This document shows positions 8,339 through 17,271 of a stretch of DNA of 64,000 bases, piece after piece. Within the stretch, counting starts at the first letter, position 1. Every line of letters starts with the position of its first letter. Both the position numbers and the translations under genes were made by a program. Under the pieces are notes generated by a model. The model did not search any database, was not told the DNA's origin, and was given only the letters and a program-made list of their open reading frames with translations. This DNA comes from Streptomyces sp. NBC_00353 (GTDB lineage: Bacteria; Actinomycetota; Actinomycetes; Streptomycetales; Streptomycetaceae): the NCBI RefSeq assembly GCF_036108815.1, contig NZ_CP107985.1, forward strand, positions 9,421,501 to 9,485,500. The letters run 5' to 3'.

Positions 8339-9751
8339 ATGTCAGAAACACCGCAGGCGACTTCCTCCTCGTACCGAGAGGTCGCAGATGCCAACGGACG
8401 CGTCTACCGCGTCGGGGAGAGTGACCGCTCCATCCTGGGCAGGCCTCGGGCGTGGATGGTCTGGCTCCCGTGGATCGCGATGATGGGCGTCAGCGTTTAC
8501 GAGTACGGCTACAGTTCGGCGGAGTCGACCCTCGAGCACGCCCATGGCTGGACCCTCACCGAGGCCTTCTGGATCGCCAGTATCTGGGCGGTCTTCCAGG
8601 CGGGCATCGCCTTCCCCGCGGGCAGGCTCCGGGAGACCGGAAAGCTCTCCGCCAAAACGGGGATGCTCCTCGGAGCGGTACTGTCCGGGCTCGGCTTCCT
8701 CTCCATCGCCCACGTGTCGAACCCGATCGTGGTGATACTCGGCTACTCGGTGCTCGGTGGCGCCGGCTCCGGACTTGTCTACGCGACCTGTATCAACATG
8801 GTCGGCAAGTGGTATCCGGACAACAAGGGCGCGCGGACCGGCTTTGTCAACGGTGGATTCGCCTACGGCACACTGCCGTTGATCTTCGTCTTCAGCTACT
8901 GGTTCCATGCCGACAACTACCGGTTGGTCCTCGACCTCATCGCCCTGGGCATGGTCCTCCTCGTCGGCAGCTGCGGCTTCTTCTTCCGCGACCCGCCCAA
9001 GAGCTGGTGGCCGCACGACGTGGACCCGCTCAACCGTGGCGGCGGCGAGGACGCCGCACGTGTGGCGCGCAGGCTGCGCAAAAACCCGCCGGCCAAGGGG
9101 CAGTTCACCCCGATGCAGGCGATCAGGACCGGGCAGCTGCCGCTGATGTGGTTCGCCCTGGTCTGCATCGGCGGCGTCTCGCTCTTCGGCATCAACTTTC
9201 AGGTCCCCTTCGCCAAGAGCCTCGGCTTCGGGCCGCTGATCGCCGCCTCGTCAGCGGGTGTGCTCGCCGTGGTCAACGGGGTGGGCCGGGCCGCCGTGGG
9301 CTGGCTGTCGGACACCCTGGGCCGCCGGCAGACCCTGACGCTGGTCCTCGTGATCGCGGGCGTCGCACAGTTCGGCGTGCTGTGGTCGGGGCAGGCCCAC
9401 AACGAACCGCTGTTCCTTGTTTTCGCCTTCGTCAACGGCTTCGGCGGCGGCGCCTTCTACCCGCTGTTCGCGGCACTGGTCCCGGACTACTTCGGGGAGA
9501 ACAACAACGCCACCAACTACGGCCTCGTCTACAGCGCCAAGCTGGTCGGCGGTGTCGGCGGCGGTGGCTTGGCCGCCTCGGTGATCAGCGCCTGGGGCTA
9601 TTCGGGCGGCTACTACCTGGCAGGCGGCATCGCCTTCCTGTCGGCTCTGATCACCCTGCTGCTGCGCCAGCCCGGCCGACCCGAGGACCAGGAGCGGCCC
9701 GCCGAGCAGGCCGTCGCCGACAGCCGGGGGCTGACCAGCGCGGCGAACTGA
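8339..9751 (+). CDS. oxalate/formate-type MFS antiporter (OxlT family)
   Basis: 470-residue major facilitator protein with about twelve hydrophobic segments and a central cytoplasmic loop (FRDPPKSWWPHDVDPLNRGG), the layout of the oxalate/formate antiporter subfamily. It would sit in the cytoplasmic membrane and exchange oxalate for formate or import oxalate. The ATG at 8339 follows AAGGGAAGG with good spacing. Its place between the formate dehydrogenase operon and the oxalate CoA genes, behind operator site D, supports the oxalate assignment; substrate specificity cannot be proven from sequence. Confidence 0.85.
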   Translation: MSETPQATSSSYREVADANGRVYRVGESDRSILGRPRAWMVWLPWIAMMGVSVYEYGYSSAESTLEHAHGWTLTEAFWIASIWAVFQAGIAFPAGRLRETGKLSAKTGMLLGAVLSGLGFLSIAHVSNPIVVILGYSVLGGAGSGLVYATCINMVGKWYPDNKGARTGFVNGGFAYGTLPLIFVFSYWFHADNYRLVLDLIALGMVLLVGSCGFFFRDPPKSWWPHDVDPLNRGGGEDAARVARRLRKNPPAKGQFTPMQAIRTGQLPLMWFALVCIGGVSLFGINFQVPFAKSLGFGPLIAASSAGVLAVVNGVGRAAVGWLSDTLGRRQTLTLVLVIAGVAQFGVLWSGQAHNEPLFLVFAFVNGFGGGAFYPLFAALVPDYFGENNNATNYGLVYSAKLVGGVGGGGLAASVISAWGYSGGYYLAGGIAFLSALITLLLRQPGRPEDQERPAEQAVADSRGLTSAAN

Positions 9752-9757
9752 GCGAAC

Positions 9758-9783
9758 GCCCGGGCGCACCTTCGCGCCCGGGC
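9758..9783 (+). terminator. terminator after oxlT-like gene
   Basis: Perfect 10-bp inverted repeat GCCCGGGCGC / GCGCCCGGGC with a 6-base loop, seven bases after the stop codon. Confidence 0.75.
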
Positions 9784-9990
9784 CCGCAGACCGTGCGCGG
9801 GTGCGAACAGAGCGTTGGGCGGCGGCGGCAGTCGTCCGGCGGGGCGCCCGTGGCACAGGCTGGGCCGGACGGTGGGGTGCGCTCCCTGCTCCGTCCGGCC
9901 CCGGCCCTTTGAGAGATTTCCATCGTGATTTCCGTTGGTCAGCAAGGCTGGCGTGATGTTCCGGTGGGGTGCTCATGCTGGTCGGGGTGA

Positions 9991-10428
9991 AGCTCGCACG
10001 ACGTCGGCTGCCAGGTCCGGCTCCCGCTGCCGAAGCGGACCATCGATCTCGTTGCCGGTCCGATACGCCGTCGCCGTATTCAGATCCGCTCCCGTTGGCG
10101 CAAGGCCGCCCCCGGCGACCAGGCGCTCATCGTGCTCGCCGTGCTCCGTCCTGACCAGCGCCTGGCCGACATGGCCGGCGGTAACGATGTCTCCGCCTCC
10201 ACCGTGCGCCACTGGGTGCAGGAAGTCGTCGAACTCCTCGCCACGTGTTCGCCACGGCTGGACCGGGCAGTGAAGAAGGTCGCCCGTTCCGGCGGGGTGA
10301 TGGTCCTGCTGGACTGCACCCTGATCCGCACCCGACGCCGCACCGGCAAGGACAACCGGAAGAACTACTCCGGCAAGAGCAAGGCTCATGGCCTGCCTCT
10401 GACCGACGCCACGGGCACGATGACGGAC
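9991..10428 (+). pseudogene. transposase, N-terminal part
   Basis: Open frame giving a transposase N-terminal half: LPLPKRTIDLVAG, the helix-turn-helix-like STVRHWVQEVVELLA and the start of the DDE domain in VMVLLDCTLIRTRRRTG...NYSGKSKAHG. An in-frame TGA at 9988 precedes it, and the frame then runs directly into right-end DNA at 10424, so the middle and C-terminal catalytic parts are deleted. It cannot encode a working transposase. Confidence 0.7.
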
Positions 10429-10485
10429 GATCTCGCACCCACGATCTCACCCCCCGATCAGCACGAGCACCCCCGGCCCGGTACG

Positions 10486-11562
10486 TCAGGAGACGTGCGC
10501 CCGCCAGACGGAGAGGTCGCCCTCGTCCGCGTCCTCGAAGCCGACCGCGACCGGTTCGTCGCCGTCCGCCGACAGGTGGACGGTGCACTGCGTCACCTTG
10601 CCACCGGGCGGGACCATGCCACCAGACCCGTCGGACGGGCAGCCGGCGATTTTCAGTCCGTCGAGGACGAGGGCCGGCGCGCCTCCGATCTGCTGGCCGC
10701 CCTCGGTGAGCACCCGGACGCTGCTCGCCTGGCGGGGGTAGAGGTCGGTCTTCCCGGGATTGCGGTAAGAGATCGTCACGTAGTACGGGGTGCGGTGCCG
10801 CTGGTCGTCGTCGAGTTCGAGACCGGCGAGGTCGGCCGGGCTGCCCTTGCGCACGGACTTCAGCGTGGCGGGCAGTTCGAGAACGCCCCCCTGCTCCTTG
10901 CCGGCGTCCCATCGGACGGCGATCGTGTCGCCCTGGGCCGCCATCCCCTTCGAGGCCGTGGCGAGGCCGCCGTCGACCGGCCAGGAGGTGACCTGGTCGG
11001 CCGGGCTGATGAGCCCGCCCCCGAAAGTGTGCGTCACGGACATCACACCGACGCCCTTCGACATCATGTACGTCCCACAGGAGGTGTACGAGTCGCCGGG
11101 CGCCAGCGCGTCCGGCGCGGAGTCCTCACAGGGCGCCGAGGCGTTCGCGGTGCCGAATCCGCCGGATGCGGTGACCTGCGTTCCGGGCACCAAGTCGGTG
11201 CCGATCAGGGCGACGTTGCGGAAGACCTCGTAGGCGTAGGGGATCTTCTTCTTGCCGGCGTTGGTGACCTCGTAGGTGAGGTAGTGGGGGATTTTCCCCT
11301 TCAGGTCGCCGTCCACGCGCACGCCGTCGAGGTCGTCCTCCGAACCGCGGACCAGGCCCTTGACCGCGAGCTGGATCTCGTATGTCTTCCCGTCGATGGC
11401 GGCATGGACGACTTCCCGGGCGCCGGTCTTCACGGGCAGCTCCGTCCCGGAAGCCGGATCCCCCTTCGACTCCACCGAACCCTGTGCACCTGCGCACCCG
11501 ACGAGCAGGGCTATCCCTGTCGCTCCCACGACAGTCATCTTGAAGTGCCTGATCAGGCGCAC
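10486..11562 (-). CDS. secreted lipoprotein of unknown function
   Basis: 358 residues from the GTG at 11562, picked because AAGGGGAAG lies just upstream and the product then has a compact signal: RLIRHFK, a hydrophobic stretch and the lipobox LLVGC. It should be a membrane-anchored exported protein. The mature part is rich in beta-prone segments (THYL-type TYEVTNAGKKKIPYAYEVFRN, YYVTISYRNPGKTDLYPR), suggesting two DUF4352-like immunoglobulin-type domains. It lies between two IS remnants and is thus a candidate passenger gene. No pathway link to its oxalate neighbours is evident. Confidence 0.7.
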   Translation of the reverse strand: MRLIRHFKMTVVGATGIALLVGCAGAQGSVESKGDPASGTELPVKTGAREVVHAAIDGKTYEIQLAVKGLVRGSEDDLDGVRVDGDLKGKIPHYLTYEVTNAGKKKIPYAYEVFRNVALIGTDLVPGTQVTASGGFGTANASAPCEDSAPDALAPGDSYTSCGTYMMSKGVGVMSVTHTFGGGLISPADQVTSWPVDGGLATASKGMAAQGDTIAVRWDAGKEQGGVLELPATLKSVRKGSPADLAGLELDDDQRHRTPYYVTISYRNPGKTDLYPRQASSVRVLTEGGQQIGGAPALVLDGLKIAGCPSDGSGGMVPPGGKVTQCTVHLSADGDEPVAVGFEDADEGDLSVWRAHVS

Positions 11563-11719
11563 GGCTTCCCCTTGTCGCGCAATGTTCTGCAATCTCGTGT
11601 TGATTGGCACATGCTAAGTGATTGCTGTGCGCCGGTATGCAGCGGGAGCGATGGAAGGCAGCCGGGCCGCTCCACGCTGCAGTGCGGGGAGCGGCCCGGC
11701 CATCGGCACGGTGTTTCAG

Positions 11720-11919
11720 GTCAAACCCGGAGCCACCGGCTGACGGCGGCCGAGAAGGAAGCGAACCGCCTGGTCGGCCGCGAACGCTCCGCAGCCGAGC
11801 ATGGCTTCGCGAACGTCAAGGCCTGGCGGATCTTCACCAAGCTCCGCATGAACGCCCGACATGCGACCACACTCCTGCGGGCCCTGCTCGTCCTGGCGAA
11901 CACCGAAGTCCAACGATGA
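11720..11919 (+). pseudogene. transposase, C-terminal part
   Basis: Frame giving LTAAEKEANRLVGRERSAAEHGFANVKAWRIFTKLR and LLRALLVLANTEVQR, the C-terminal end of a Streptomyces DDE transposase with the final catalytic glutamate region (AEHGFANVK). It ends 23 bases before the right terminal repeat. The N-terminal part is at 9991-10428. Confidence 0.7.
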
Positions 11920-12059
11920 CGGACGATCTCGCACAAACGATCTCACCCCCGATCAGCACGAGCACCTCACCGGAACATCACACCGGCCCTGCTGACCAGC
12001 GGAAATCACGATGGCGGTTCCTCATCGCTGTGTCAGGTGCCCCATTTCAGTCGCCGCGG

Positions 12060-12758
12060 TCACGCCCGGGCTCGGGGTGCCGCGGTCAGTTGTCGGCAGT
12101 AGAAGTCGGTGGTCGTCCGGGTGTGATGATGCATCAGTTCCTCGGCCCGGTCGGCATCGCCGGCCGCAATGCGGTCGATGATGTCGGCGTGCTCGTTCCA
12201 CGCGTCCTTGCCGCGTGGCCGGGCGATGGGCATGTAGTACCAGCGCACCCGGCGGTCGACCTGCCGGATCAGCTCGGCGAGGATGGGGTTGCGCGCGAGC
12301 TCGGTGATGAAGCCGTGCAGCGCCGCGTTCGCCTCGACGATGCCGCGGGCGTCGTCCGCGGAGAGCGCAGCTATTCCGGCGGCCTGCAGTTCCCACAGGC
12401 GCGTGATGTCCGGACCGGTCGCGTACTGTGCGGCGCCCCGCGCCGAGTGGGTCTCCAGGACGGCGCGAACGCTGAGCAGCTGGGTGGCCTCCTCGACGGT
12501 CGGGCTGTGCACGAATGCGCCCTGCGCGGGGCGCAGTTCCACCCATCCGTCGGCCTGGAGGCGCAGGAGCGCTTCGCGCACCGGTTGGCGGCTCACGCCG
12601 AGGTCCTCGGCGAGTTCGGCCTCGATCAGATGCTGGCCCGGCTGGAGTACGCCCCCCACGATCAGCTCGATCAGGACGTCGTAGACGGCCTGGCGCAGGG
12701 GCGCGGGCCTGTTGACGGGTGTCGTCACGGTGGCTGGGAAAGTGCGTGGCTCGCGCAT
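12060..12758 (-). CDS. GntR/FCD family transcriptional regulator, second copy
   Basis: 232 residues with the same architecture as the regulator at 1559-2245: GntR winged helix (LGVSRQPVREALLRLQ) followed by an FCD domain with conserved VRWYYMPIARPRGKDAWNEH. The ribosome site AGGGAG precedes the ATG. The two proteins are clear paralogues, and their DNA-reading helices are nearly the same, so they may compete for or share the GCATAC-N-GTATGC sites. Site E lies about 70-90 bases upstream, suggesting autoregulation. Confidence 0.9.
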   Translation of the reverse strand: MREPRTFPATVTTPVNRPAPLRQAVYDVLIELIVGGVLQPGQHLIEAELAEDLGVSRQPVREALLRLQADGWVELRPAQGAFVHSPTVEEATQLLSVRAVLETHSARGAAQYATGPDITRLWELQAAGIAALSADDARGIVEANAALHGFITELARNPILAELIRQVDRRVRWYYMPIARPRGKDAWNEHADIIDRIAAGDADRAEELMHHHTRTTTDFYCRQLTAAPRARA

Positions 12759-12815
12759 GGGCTCCCTGGTGGTGGCGGACTGCGGGGAGGTGCTGGTGAT
12801 GGAGCGGGAGGGATC

Positions 12816-12846
12816 GCGTACAGCGTATAGGCTTCTGTATGCAATC
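12816..12846 (-). promoter_or_regulatory. putative GntR operator, site E
   Basis: GGCTTCTGTATGCAATC at 12830-12846 keeps the right half and the AATC tail of the oxalate-block motif; a degenerate copy GCGTACAGCGTATAG lies beside it at 12816-12830. Located between the second gntR start and the pntB end, so it most likely acts on gntR. Confidence 0.5.
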
Positions 12847-12854
12847 TGTATCTG

Positions 12855-14327
12855 TCAGGCGGGTGCGGGCTGCTCCGCCGGCCGACGTCCGGAGCCCGCC
12901 GTCGGGTCGGGGTCACTCGCCGCCAGTTCACGCAGGATCGCTTCCACGCTCTCCTTGGCGTCGCCGAAGAGCATGCTGCTGTTCTCCCGGAAGAACAGCG
13001 GATTCTGCACACCTGCGTACCCGGAGGCCATGGACCGCTTGAATACGACTACGTGCTCCGCCTCCCACACCCGCAACACCGGCATCCCGGCGATGGGGCT
13101 GGTCGGATCGTCCATCGCCGACGGGTTGACTGTGTCGTTGGCGCCGATGACCAGGACCACCGAGGTGTCGGCGAAGTCGTCGTTGATCTCGTCCATCTCC
13201 AGGACGACGTCGTACGGTACGCGGGCCTCGGCAAGGAGTACGTTCATGTGCCCCGGCAGGCGCCCCGCCACGGGATGCACGCCGAAACGCACGGTCACGC
13301 CGCGCTCCCGCAGACGGCGCGTCAGCTCCGCCACCGGGTGCTGCGCCTGGGCGACCGCCATGCCGTACCCCGGGGTGATGATCACCTGCGTGGCGCCTGC
13401 CAGTGCGCTTGCCGTGTCCTCGGCGCTGATCTCCCTGTGCTCGCCCTGCTCCTGCTCGCCGCTGGGTGCGGCCTCGACACCGAAGCCACCCGCGATGACG
13501 GAGAGGAAGGACCGGTTCATCGCCCGGCACATGATGTACGACAGGTAGGCGCCGGAGGAGCCGACCAGCGCCCCGGTCACGATGAGCAGGTTGTTGTCCA
13601 GCAGGAAGCCGGCCGCTGCGGCGGCCCAGCCCGAGTAGCTGTTGAGCATCGAGACCACGACGGGCATGTCGCCGCCGCCGATGGAGGCGACCAGATGCCA
13701 GCCCAGGACGAGCGCGAGCACGGTGACGGCGATCATCAGAGCGAGGTTCGGGCTGACGGTGAACCAGACCGTCAGGGCCACGAACGCGGCCAGAGCGCCG
13801 ACGTTGAGCAGGTTCTTCCCGGGCAGGGTCAGTGGCCGGGACTTGATGCGCGCCGACAGTTTGAGGAACGCGATCACGGAACCTGTGAAGGTGACCGCGC
13901 CGATGAAGATGCCGATGAACACCTCGGCGTGATGGATCCGCAGCAGCGACCCGGCCAGCTCGGTGGAGCCCGGGCGCTGTGCCTCGACCTCCAAGTAGCT
14001 GTTCCAGCCGATCAGTACGGCGGCCAGCCCGACGAGGCTGTGCAGCACGGCGATCAGTTCGGGCATCTGGGTCATCTCGACCCGGCGGGCCTGCCACAGG
14101 CCGATCGCGCCACCGATTGCGCCTGCGACGGCGATCAGCGCGATCGACTCACCGGAGACGGAGCGCCCTGCGACGACGACGGTGGCCACGAGTGCAAGCG
14201 CCATTCCCGCGACGCCGTAGGCCACCCCCGCCCGGGCGGTGTGGTGCTGGGAGAGCCCCGCCAGGCTGAAGACGAACAGCAGCGCGGCGACGATGTCGGC
14301 GGCCTGGGCCGCCGTGGATGCGTTCAT
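12855..14327 (-). CDS. pntB: NAD(P) transhydrogenase beta subunit
   Basis: 490-residue membrane protein: eight or more hydrophobic helices in the first ~260 residues (domain II) and a C-terminal NADP-binding domain III with ITPGYGMAVAQAQHPVAEL, RFGVHPVAGRLPGHMNVLLAEA and the VIGANDTVNP motif. With PntA it uses the proton gradient to pass hydride from NADH to NADP+. In this context NADH from formate dehydrogenase could be turned into NADPH for reductive oxalate assimilation. It starts six bases after the pntA stop. Confidence 0.95.
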   Translation of the reverse strand: MNASTAAQAADIVAALLFVFSLAGLSQHHTARAGVAYGVAGMALALVATVVVAGRSVSGESIALIAVAGAIGGAIGLWQARRVEMTQMPELIAVLHSLVGLAAVLIGWNSYLEVEAQRPGSTELAGSLLRIHHAEVFIGIFIGAVTFTGSVIAFLKLSARIKSRPLTLPGKNLLNVGALAAFVALTVWFTVSPNLALMIAVTVLALVLGWHLVASIGGGDMPVVVSMLNSYSGWAAAAAGFLLDNNLLIVTGALVGSSGAYLSYIMCRAMNRSFLSVIAGGFGVEAAPSGEQEQGEHREISAEDTASALAGATQVIITPGYGMAVAQAQHPVAELTRRLRERGVTVRFGVHPVAGRLPGHMNVLLAEARVPYDVVLEMDEINDDFADTSVVLVIGANDTVNPSAMDDPTSPIAGMPVLRVWEAEHVVVFKRSMASGYAGVQNPLFFRENSSMLFGDAKESVEAILRELAASDPDPTAGSGRRPAEQPAPA

Positions 14328-14333
14328 CGAACT

Positions 14334-15878
14334 TCAGCCTTTCGAGAACATGCCGAGCATGCGACGGGTGACGGCAAACCCACCGAAGATGTTCACGGTG
14401 GTGAGCAGGATGGCCAGGAAAGCCAACACACTGATGGCCAGGGGCGGGTGGCCGATCTGGAGCAGCGCCCCGACCACCACGATCCCTGAGATCGCATTGG
14501 TCACCGACATCAGCGGGGTGTGCAGCGCGTGGTGGACCTTGCCGATCACGTAGTAGCCGATGACCACTGCGAGCGCGAACACCGTGAAGTTGGAGGCGAG
14601 TTGGGCGGGCGAGACGGCGATGAGCGCGAACAGGGCGAGCATCCCGAGCCCGATCAGCCCGTAGCGGCCCGCGGGTGACAGGCGCCGCGGCGGCGCCGGA
14701 TCGACCGGTGTTGCCGGCGAGGCCGGGGCCTTCGCGGGCGCAGCCGAGACTGCGACGGGGGGCGGCGGCCACAGCGTCTCGCCGTCGCGCACCACGGTCA
14801 CCGCCCGCTGTACGACGTCCTCGAGGTCGAGGGCCAGCTGCCCGTCCCGGCCCGGGGTGAGCAGCTTCAGCAGGTTCACCAGGTTCGTGCCGTACAGCTG
14901 TGAGGCCTGGGCGGGCAGGCGGCCCGCGAGGTCGGTGTAGCCGATGATGGTGACGCCGTTCTCGGTGACGATCGCCCGATCGCTCACCGTCCCTTCGACG
15001 TTCCCGCCTTGCGCCGCCGCCATGTCGACGATGACGCTGCCCGGTTTCATCGAGGCCACTTGATCGGCCGTGATGAGCCGGGGCGCCGGGCGCCCCGGGA
15101 TCAGGGCCGTCGTGATGATGATGTCGACATCCCTGGCCTGCTCGGAGTAGATCTCGGCGGCGCGCAGGTCGTACGCCTCGGACGTGGCTCGCGCGTATCC
15201 GTCGCCCGCCGACTCCTGTTCGATCTCGATGGCCAGGAACTCCCCACCGAGTGAACGTACTTGGTCGGCGACCTCGCCGCGCGGGTCGGTTGCGCGGACC
15301 ACCGCGCCGAGGCTCCCCGCGGCTCCGATGGCCGCGAGGCCGGCCACTCCGGCGCCGGCCACCAGCACCTTCGCGGGAGGCACTTTGCCCGCCGCAGTGA
15401 CCTGTCCGGTGAAGAACCGTCCGAAGGCGTGGGCCGCCTCGATGACCGCCCGGTAGCCGGCGATATTGGCCATCGAACTGAGCACGTCCAGGGACTGGGC
15501 CCGTGAGATGCGGGGCACGGCGTCCATGGACAACGCGGTCAGCCGCCTGCTTGCGAGCCGGGTGAGGAGTTCGGCGTGTTGCGCGGGGGCGAGCAGGCCG
15601 ACGATCGTCGCCCCGTCCCGCAGCCGTCGCACCTCGTCGTGGGACGGTGCGTTGACCTTGAGAACGACATCGGCGTGCCAGGCGTCGTCGAGGCACGCGC
15701 CCGCCTCGACGTACGACGCGTCGGAGAAGCCCGATGCGGTTCCGGCGCCGGTCTCGACGACGATTTCGTAGCCGAGCCCGATCAGGCGGCGGACGGTGTC
15801 CGGGGTGGCCGCCACTCTGGTCTCCCCGGAGGTCGACTCGGCGACGACGCCTATGCGTTGTGGTGGTGGCGCAGACAT
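14334..15878 (-). CDS. pntA: NAD(P) transhydrogenase alpha subunit
   Basis: 514 residues, the single-chain alpha type. The N-terminal ~380 residues are the NAD-binding domain I (RIGVVAESTSGETRVAATPDTV, GAGVAGLAAIGAAGSLGAVV) and the C-terminal ~100 residues carry about four membrane helices plus a conserved loop (GKVHHALHTPLMSVTNAISG). The ATG at 15878 has a strong AAAAGGAGAG site seven bases upstream; the frame is open for 75 more codons without family sequence. First gene of the pntAB unit; site F lies 90 bases upstream. Confidence 0.95.
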   Translation of the reverse strand: MSAPPPQRIGVVAESTSGETRVAATPDTVRRLIGLGYEIVVETGAGTASGFSDASYVEAGACLDDAWHADVVLKVNAPSHDEVRRLRDGATIVGLLAPAQHAELLTRLASRRLTALSMDAVPRISRAQSLDVLSSMANIAGYRAVIEAAHAFGRFFTGQVTAAGKVPPAKVLVAGAGVAGLAAIGAAGSLGAVVRATDPRGEVADQVRSLGGEFLAIEIEQESAGDGYARATSEAYDLRAAEIYSEQARDVDIIITTALIPGRPAPRLITADQVASMKPGSVIVDMAAAQGGNVEGTVSDRAIVTENGVTIIGYTDLAGRLPAQASQLYGTNLVNLLKLLTPGRDGQLALDLEDVVQRAVTVVRDGETLWPPPPVAVSAAPAKAPASPATPVDPAPPRRLSPAGRYGLIGLGMLALFALIAVSPAQLASNFTVFALAVVIGYYVIGKVHHALHTPLMSVTNAISGIVVVGALLQIGHPPLAISVLAFLAILLTTVNIFGGFAVTRRMLGMFSKG

Positions 15879-16130
15879 TGCTCTCCTTTTCTCAGGGGCC
15901 TTGCGGGTCCGTCGGTGCGCGGGGAGCGTCAGGAGCGGAGGAAGCGGGGCACCGGACAGGAGGCGCGCAGCATATTGTGTGCAGTTCGCTCGACGCCAGG
16001 GTGAATCCGGGCGGGTGGTCGGGGACATGGCGGCCGTATCGGTTCGGGTTGGAAGGGTATACACCGGACCCCCGAACTGCATACAGTATTCAATCACAAT
16101 CACTCACCCTTCTTCCCGAGAGGAGATGCC
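15879..16130. promoter_or_regulatory. divergent pntAB / panE-like control region, sites F and G
   Basis: 252-base gap with two copies of the oxalate-block dyad. Site F: GCATATTGTGTGCAGT at 15970-15985. Site G: GCATACAGTATTCAATC at 16079-16095, about 35 bases upstream of the panE-like start, a position typical of a repressor or of a leader-proximal operator. Both are read here in the + direction. Confidence 0.6.
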
Positions 16131-17105
16131 GTGAAGATTGCTGTCCTCGGAGCCGGCGCGATCGGAGCCTTCGTAGGAGCGGCCCTGCACCGGGGTGGTG
16201 CCGATGTCCACCTGATCGCCCGCGGTCCGCACCTGCAGGCCATCCGCGAGCGCGGGGTCAGGGTCATCAGCCCGCGCGGCGACTTCGTCGCCCACCCGCA
16301 CGCCACCGACGACCCCACCGAGATCGGACCCGTGGACTTCGTGTTCCTCGGGCTGAAGGCACACTCCTATCCGTCCAGCGGCCCGCTGATCGAACCGCTC
16401 CTCGGCGAGCACACTGCTGTCGTCGCCGGGCAGAACGGCATCCCGTGGTGGTACTTCCACCGGCTCGTCGGCCCCTACGAGGGTCGCCGGATCGAGGCGG
16501 TGGACCCAGGCGGCGCGACCAGCAAGGTCCTCGCGCCGGAGCGGGCCGTGGGCTGCGTGGTCTACCCCGCCACCGTCATCGAGGCCCCCGGCGTGATCCG
16601 CCACCTCGAAGGCACCCGCTTCTCCATCGGTGAACCCGGCGGCGGGATTTCGGCGCGGTGCAACGCGCTGAGCGAGGCGATGATCGCGGGTGGACTGAAG
16701 TGCCCCGTGGAGCCGAACCTGCGCGACGACATCTGGATCAAGCTGATGGGCAACGTCGCGTTCAACCCGATCAGCGCGCTCACCCGGGCCACGATGGTCG
16801 AGATCTGTCAACATCCGCCGACGCGACGCCTGGTGGCCCAGCTCATGGAGGAGACGCTGGACATCGCCGCCCGGGTCGGCAGCACGCCGGACATCTCCAT
16901 CGAGAAACGGCTGCGGGGTGCGGAGGGGGTCGGCGACCACAAGACGTCGATGCTCCAGGACCTGGAGGCGGGCAAGCAGTTGGAACTCGACGCCATCGTG
17001 ACCGCGGTGGTGGAGATCGCCGATATCACGGGTGCCGAGGCACCCAGGCTCCGAGCGGTGCACGCGGCCACGGACCTGCTGGCGCGCCGCACCGGCACAG
17101 GATGA
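16131..17105 (+). CDS. PanE-family (ketopantoate reductase-like) reductase, candidate oxalyl-CoA reductase
   Basis: 324 residues with the ApbA/PanE fold: N-terminal NADPH site GAGAIGAFVGAALHRGG, then VDFVFLGLKAHS and VVAGQNGIPWWYFH, and a helical C-terminal domain with the PanE-like LMGNVAFNPISALTRAT and SMLQDLEAGKQLELDAI. Family members reduce 2-oxo acids with NADPH. The assignment to oxalyl-CoA reductase rests on context: PanE2 of Methylobacterium extorquens, in an oxalate cluster, was reported to reduce oxalyl-CoA to glyoxylate. Here it is divergent from pntAB, which can make NADPH, and has site G in front. It could instead be an ordinary ketopantoate reductase. Confidence 0.85.
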   Translation: MKIAVLGAGAIGAFVGAALHRGGADVHLIARGPHLQAIRERGVRVISPRGDFVAHPHATDDPTEIGPVDFVFLGLKAHSYPSSGPLIEPLLGEHTAVVAGQNGIPWWYFHRLVGPYEGRRIEAVDPGGATSKVLAPERAVGCVVYPATVIEAPGVIRHLEGTRFSIGEPGGGISARCNALSEAMIAGGLKCPVEPNLRDDIWIKLMGNVAFNPISALTRATMVEICQHPPTRRLVAQLMEETLDIAARVGSTPDISIEKRLRGAEGVGDHKTSMLQDLEAGKQLELDAIVTAVVEIADITGAEAPRLRAVHAATDLLARRTGTG

Positions 17106-17111
17106 GACCCG

Positions 17112-17150
17112 GCCCGGCTCCCGCAATGAGGCTGGGGGAGCCGGGCTTTC
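17112..17150 (+). terminator. terminator after the panE-like gene
   Basis: 11-bp perfect stem GCCCGGCTCCC / GGGAGCCGGGC with a 13-base loop, followed by TTTC, starting seven bases after the stop. Confidence 0.7.
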
Positions 17151-17271
17151 GGTGCGGGCGAGGTGCCGCCCAGGCCGCCGGGTAAGCTCGGTCAGCGCAG
17201 CCACCGCAGGCGTGTTCGACCTGGTCGGGGCGGAGACGTATGGGGTGCGGGGGACGAAGCAGGAGGCGAGC

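Larger units (their letters stand above)
9920..12014 (+). mobile_element. IS remnant pair enclosing a lipoprotein gene
   Basis: Terminal inverted repeats about 70 bases long are visible: CCATCGTGATTTCC at 9920 and, inverted, GGAAATCACGATGG ending at 12014, with TGTTCCGGTG and the GATCAGCACGAGCACC region in the interior. A second partial copy of the right-end sequence (ACGATGACGGACGATCTCGC through GAGCACC) lies in the middle at 10422-10471. So the left remnant is an internally deleted IS and the right one (about 11720-12014) is the 3' part of another copy or of the same copy; the lipoprotein gene sits between them. Confidence 0.65.

Noticed and set aside
10132..11919. One long fused transposase-lipoprotein frame
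   Set aside because: The middle of this frame is antisense to the lipoprotein gene; only the two ends are transposase sequence.
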